NCBI RefSeq assembly: GCF_002251385.1
Contig: NZ_NPJJ01000033.1
Location: forward strand, 1 to 64,000
DNA from: Prevotella sp. P5-108
Lineage (GTDB): Bacteria; Bacteroidota; Bacteroidia; Bacteroidales; Bacteroidaceae
Reading direction: 5' to 3'
DNA length: 64,000 nt
The notes under the pieces are model-generated. The model was not told the origin of the DNA, searched no databases, and was given only the letters and a program-made list of their open reading frames with translations. Each line of letters begins with the position of its first letter. Position 1 is the first letter of the stretch. Of this stretch, positions 61,060 to 64,000 are shown piece after piece. Position numbers and translations under genes: made by a program.

Positions 61060-62445
61060 TTATTGCATCGAATAGACTACGTCCATCAGGCGCTTGCCCA
61101 GCGCGTCGGCAGCCTCCATAGTGGAAGCCTCGCTGTAGACGCGGATGATAGGCTCGGTGTTGCTCTTGCGGAGGTGCACCCAACGGTCGGGGAAGTCGAG
61201 CTTCACGCCGTCGATGTCGGTTACGGTCACATCGGCCTCCTTGCCATAGAGTTCCTTGACCTTGACCAGGATAGCGTCGACATCGGTCTCAGGGGTAAGG
61301 TCGATGCGGTTCTTGGCGATATAATAGGTGGGGAAGGTGGCGCGCAGCTGGCTGACGGTAAGTTTCTTCTGGGCCAGCGACGAGAGGAACAGGGCGATGC
61401 CCACGAGGGCGTCGCGACCGTAGTGGCTCTCGGGATAGATGACTCCGCCATTGCCCTCGCCGCCAATGACGGCACCCACTTCTTTCATCTTGGTGGTGAC
61501 GTTGACCTCGCCTACTGCCGAAGCATAATACTTGCATCCGTGGCGCTCGGTGACGTCGCGCAGGGCACGGGTAGAACTCAGATTGCTCACAGTGGCACCC
61601 TTGACATGGTCCAAAATATAGTCGGCCACGGTCACGAGGGTGTATTCCTCGCCATACATCTTGCCGTCTTCCTGAATGAAGGCCAGACGGTCTACATCGG
61701 GGTCGACCACGATACCCAGGTCGTAACCGCCCTTGGCAACCTCGCTCATGATGCCGCCGAGATTCTTCTCCAGAGGCTCGGGGTTGTGGGCGAAATCGCC
61801 GGTGGGCTCGCCATAGAGCATGGTATACTCTACGCCCAGAGCGTCGAGCAGACGGGGCAGGATAACGCCACCCACAGAATTGACAGTGTCGACAGCCACA
61901 CGGAAGTGGGCATTGCGGATAGCCTCGCGGTCAACGAGCTCGAGAGCCAGCACACTGTCGATATGGCGCTGGTCGAAACTGTCGTCGCTGGTGTAATGGC
62001 CCAGATGGTCTACGTCGGCATAGTCGAAAGCCTCGGCCTCGGCTATGGCGAGCACCTCGGCACCGTCGGCAGCGGTAAGGAATTCGCCCTCGGCATTGAG
62101 GAGCTTCAGGGCGTTCCACTGGCGTGGGTTGTGGCTGGCGGTGATGATGATACCACCATCGGCGCCGCTCATGCGCACTGCCAGTTCGGTAGTGGGTGTG
62201 GTGGCCAGACCGATATCAATGACATCGAAGCCCATACCCATGAGGGTACCGCAAACGACGCGATTGACCATCGAGCCCGAGATGCGGGCGTCACGGCCTA
62301 CTACTATCTTGTTGGTCTTCTTGGTCTTGCCAATGAATGTGGCATAGGCTGTGGTAAACTTCACGATGTCCAGCGGGTTGAGAGTGTCGCCGGTGTGACC
62401 GCCTATGGTGCCACGAATACCTGAAATGGATTTGATGAGTGTCAT
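61060..62445 (-). CDS. glmM: Phosphoglucosamine mutase
   Basis: 461-residue phosphohexomutase making glucosamine-1-phosphate for peptidoglycan and lipopolysaccharide. Phosphoserine loop TASHNP with Ser104, metal loop DPDVDRLAF (about 242-250), sugar loop GEGNGGVIYPESHYGRDA and the phosphate-binding RKSNTEPIIRVYSEA. A phosphomannomutase role is the alternative, but the C-terminal loop favours GlmM. It follows the DUF4827 gene by 13 nt. Confidence 0.92.
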   Translation of the reverse strand: MTLIKSISGIRGTIGGHTGDTLNPLDIVKFTTAYATFIGKTKKTNKIVVGRDARISGSMVNRVVCGTLMGMGFDVIDIGLATTPTTELAVRMSGADGGIIITASHNPRQWNALKLLNAEGEFLTAADGAEVLAIAEAEAFDYADVDHLGHYTSDDSFDQRHIDSVLALELVDREAIRNAHFRVAVDTVNSVGGVILPRLLDALGVEYTMLYGEPTGDFAHNPEPLEKNLGGIMSEVAKGGYDLGIVVDPDVDRLAFIQEDGKMYGEEYTLVTVADYILDHVKGATVSNLSSTRALRDVTERHGCKYYASAVGEVNVTTKMKEVGAVIGGEGNGGVIYPESHYGRDALVGIALFLSSLAQKKLTVSQLRATFPTYYIAKNRIDLTPETDVDAILVKVKELYGKEADVTVTDIDGVKLDFPDRWVHLRKSNTEPIIRVYSEASTMEAADALGKRLMDVVYSMQ

Positions 62446-62458
62446 AATTACTTAAAAG

Positions 62459-63097
62459 TTATCTTCCGCGTTTATAAGTTATATCATACAGACAGGGATA
62501 GACGGTCTGCATCGCATAGCTCTGTCCCTGGGCAGCCGGTACGATGAGTCGTACCTTGGCTATCTCTTCGTTCTCGTTCTCCGGACGCCCAAGATTGATG
62601 TAGGTAAAGGGCACAAGCCATCCACCAGGTACTGAGGTGGTGCCATAGACCTGATACATGAGACACTTCTTGGTATCGAACGATGCGGTGAAGGTGCCCG
62701 ATGTGTTGGTTACTGACATCTTGTCGTAATAGTCGGAGTAATAGAGGATATTGTTGGTAAGCTGTATGGAGTCGGTGAGCAGGTTGCGCTCGGTGAAACG
62801 GCAGAGCACATAGGCGGTCTCGCCATCCTTGAGCTTCTCGCCACATCCTTGGCGCACAATCTGCATATAGACACCATTGCTCTCGAAAAGTACAAATTCA
62901 TTTTTAGACACGTCGGTCTTGTAGCCATTGGCCTTGAACTTGGCCTCGCTGATAACGTTTACTGCCGAGTCGGCAATATACTTGCCTATGGCTGCGCGCT
63001 CCTTGGCCTTGCGCTCGGCATAGGTCTCGGTATCGTTGCATGACCATAAGAAACTCAGTCCCAAAAACAATAAAATGATATACTGAATACGCTTCAT
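62459..63097 (-). CDS. DUF4827-family lipoprotein
   Basis: 212 residues. Lipobox LSFLWSC puts the lipidated Cys at about 20. The body (NEFVLFESNGVYMQIVRQGCGEKLKDGETAYVLCRFTERN...) resembles an FKBP-like fold, as in other DUF4827 proteins, ending with VPAAQGQSYAMQTVYPCLYDITY. Its position directly ahead of glmM is, as I recall, shared with Bacteroides. A -7 TAACTTTG at 63211-63204 suggests a leader of about 100 nt. Confidence 0.8.
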   Translation of the reverse strand: MKRIQYIILLFLGLSFLWSCNDTETYAERKAKERAAIGKYIADSAVNVISEAKFKANGYKTDVSKNEFVLFESNGVYMQIVRQGCGEKLKDGETAYVLCRFTERNLLTDSIQLTNNILYYSDYYDKMSVTNTSGTFTASFDTKKCLMYQVYGTTSVPGGWLVPFTYINLGRPENENEEIAKVRLIVPAAQGQSYAMQTVYPCLYDITYKRGR

Positions 63098-63458
63098 CAG
63101 ATTGTAATCTATTTGCTATTATTGATTATACATTTATAATATATACCGCCGCCACAATGACGAGGCATAGCCCAAAGCCATATAACACAAGCTCAAAGCT
63201 GCGCAAAGTTAAGCAAAAATAAAAGAAAAACGCCCTATTTCTTCATAATTTTCGATTAGAGGCAACGATTTTCATTTTTTTTATCATATCGGGGGCGCCG
63301 AGCATGGTCAGCCGAGGAGTCAGAGCGATGCCCTTCGGAGTTGTGGCGGTGGCCATAATCAAAAGCAAACCGCCAGAGAGCACTCGTGCGAGTCGCCCGC
63401 TGACGGTTGCTATCATTCATTATCCACTATGCAGAGCCAGTCGGCCTGCAGTCACTGT
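63098..63458. other. Intergenic region between pyrD and the DUF4827 gene
   Basis: About 360 nt without a gene. It holds the likely -7 element of the DUF4827-glmM unit, and near 63369-63410 an interrupted stem (AACCG...CGGTT with inner ACTCG-TG-CGAGT) that may end the pyrD transcript. Nothing else is recognised. Confidence 0.4.
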
Positions 63459-64000
63459 CTAAGCATTGACGGCGCCGATAATCTCCTGTACCGAAGCACA
63501 GCCATGGCTGTCGAGCCAATCGTTGATACCGGTCTTTACCTTGTAGGCGATGGCGGGGTCTATGAAGTTGGCTGTGCCTATCTCTATGGCTGTGGCTCCA
63601 GCCATAAGGAACTCGATGGCATCCTGGGCCGAAGAGATACCGCCAAGTCCGATGACAGGTATCTTGACGGCACGTGCCACCTGCCACACCATGCGCAGGG
63701 CAACAGGCTTGACGGCAGGACCGCTCAGTCCGCCGGTACCGATACTCAGCTTGGGGCAACGGCGCTCGGTGTCGATGGCCATACCCATGAGAGTATTGAT
63801 GAGCGACACGCTGTCGGCGCCTTCAGCCTCACAGGCACGGGCTATCTCGGCAATATCGGTCACATTGGGCGATAGCTTTACGATGAGCGTCTTGTGATAA
63901 CGCTCGCGCACGGCCTTGACCACACTCGTGGCGCCGGCGCAAGTCACGCCGAAGGCCATTCCACCGTCCTTGACATTGGGGCAAGAGATATTGAGCTCGA
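63459..64000 (-). CDS. pyrD: Dihydroorotate dehydrogenase, class 1B, 3' part
   Basis: The gene runs off the right edge of the window, so its N-terminal third or so is missing. The visible part begins with [17 protein letters not shown], where the Cys is the catalytic base of class 1 enzymes, and continues through [13 protein letters not shown], the [12 protein letters not shown] loop, [33 protein letters not shown] and AIEIGTANF (FMN phosphate site). Class 1B enzymes work with the iron-sulfur subunit PyrK, which in Bacteroidales is usually the adjacent gene; it would be outside this window. Confidence 0.92.
   Translation of the reverse strand, partial: ELNISCPNVKDGGMAFGVTCAGATSVVKAVRERYHKTLIVKLSPNVTDIAEIARACEAEGADSVSLINTLMGMAIDTERRCPKLSIGTGGLSGPAVKPVALRMVWQVARAVKIPVIGLGGISSAQDAIEFLMAGATAIEIGTANFIDPAIAYKVKTGINDWLDSHGCASVQEIIGAVNA

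Noticed and set aside
1..64000. CRISPR array, prophage, insertion sequence, riboswitch or retron
   Set aside because: No regularly spaced identical repeats with unique spacers, no integrase, transposase or reverse transcriptase, and no leader with a recognisable riboswitch core were found.

Overview
The window is a chromosomal segment from a member of the Bacteroidota, most likely a Prevotellaceae-type member of the Bacteroidales. The basis is: many promoters of the Bacteroidota form TTTG-N19/20-TAnnTTTG with little Shine-Dalgarno signal; an RprX/RprY two-component pair beside a second EF-G; an RseC-RnfBCDGEA operon; ribosomal protein S16 with a long Ala/Lys/Glu tail; and several families typical of Bacteroidales (DUF4230, DUF4827, DUF5686, DUF2807). 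No phage, insertion sequence, CRISPR array or conjugation gene is visible. Most of it is ordinary core genome, so the unusual material lies in the intergenic regions and in a few gene architectures.

Layout. 1-1365: gene-free and repeat-rich, with palindromic REP-like blocks around a set of A/T-tailed hairpins. 1366-7775: two peptidases (pepP, pepC-like), then overlapping recJ-recQ. 7785-13894 (minus): acyl-ACP thioesterase, OmpA porin, MaoC hydratase, M48 lipoprotein protease, S8 protease with a possible type IX secretion tail. 14021-15776: SlyD and chorismate synthase. 15900-20566 (minus): RprY, RprX and an EF-G paralogue that has lost GTPase residues. 20728-24487: HemW, a small membrane protein, an SUMF1-like protein and OxyR. 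24660-27319: rubrerythrin behind an OxyR-like operator, a PafA-like alkaline phosphatase and a 28-residue membrane peptide with its own promoter and terminator. 27520-31129: sugar mutarotase, glutamate dehydrogenase, GH29 fucosidase, tRNA-Arg. 31459-35719: HtpG, S16, GalE. 35759-41252 (minus): the RseC-Rnf operon, with near-continuous translational coupling. 41503-45283: an acidic protein, a MORN-GH25 lysozyme and a DUF2807 protein. 45355-47742 (minus): a four-gene cassette resembling the Bacteroides inositol-lipid cluster but without inositol-phosphate synthase. 47870-52433: DUF5686 protein, LuxR-type regulator, two DUF4230 proteins. 52568-64000: PiT phosphate transporter, CoaW, an EEP phosphatase, DUF2461, endonuclease III, OmpH lipoprotein, a small membrane protein, PepD, GlmM with DUF4827, and the 3' part of pyrD.

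How the genes connect. Rnf couples ferredoxin and NADH to an ion gradient. OxyR and rubrerythrin form an anaerobe peroxide-defence pair. RprXY and EF-G2 suggest stress control of translation. PafA and PiT handle phosphate. GlmM, GalE, the lipid cassette, OmpA, OmpH and the lysozyme serve the envelope.

Most interesting observations: (1) a degenerate 21-bp (7-codon, roughly A-G-R-E-T-x-x) tandem repeat at five separate intergenic sites; (2) the self-contained 28-residue peptide unit at 27138-27406; (3) the EF-G paralogue with Ser in place of the catalytic His; (4) an OxyR-type operator beside rubrerythrin; (5) the MORN-GH25 fusion; (6) start codons 4-8 nt behind -7 elements, suggesting leaderless messages.
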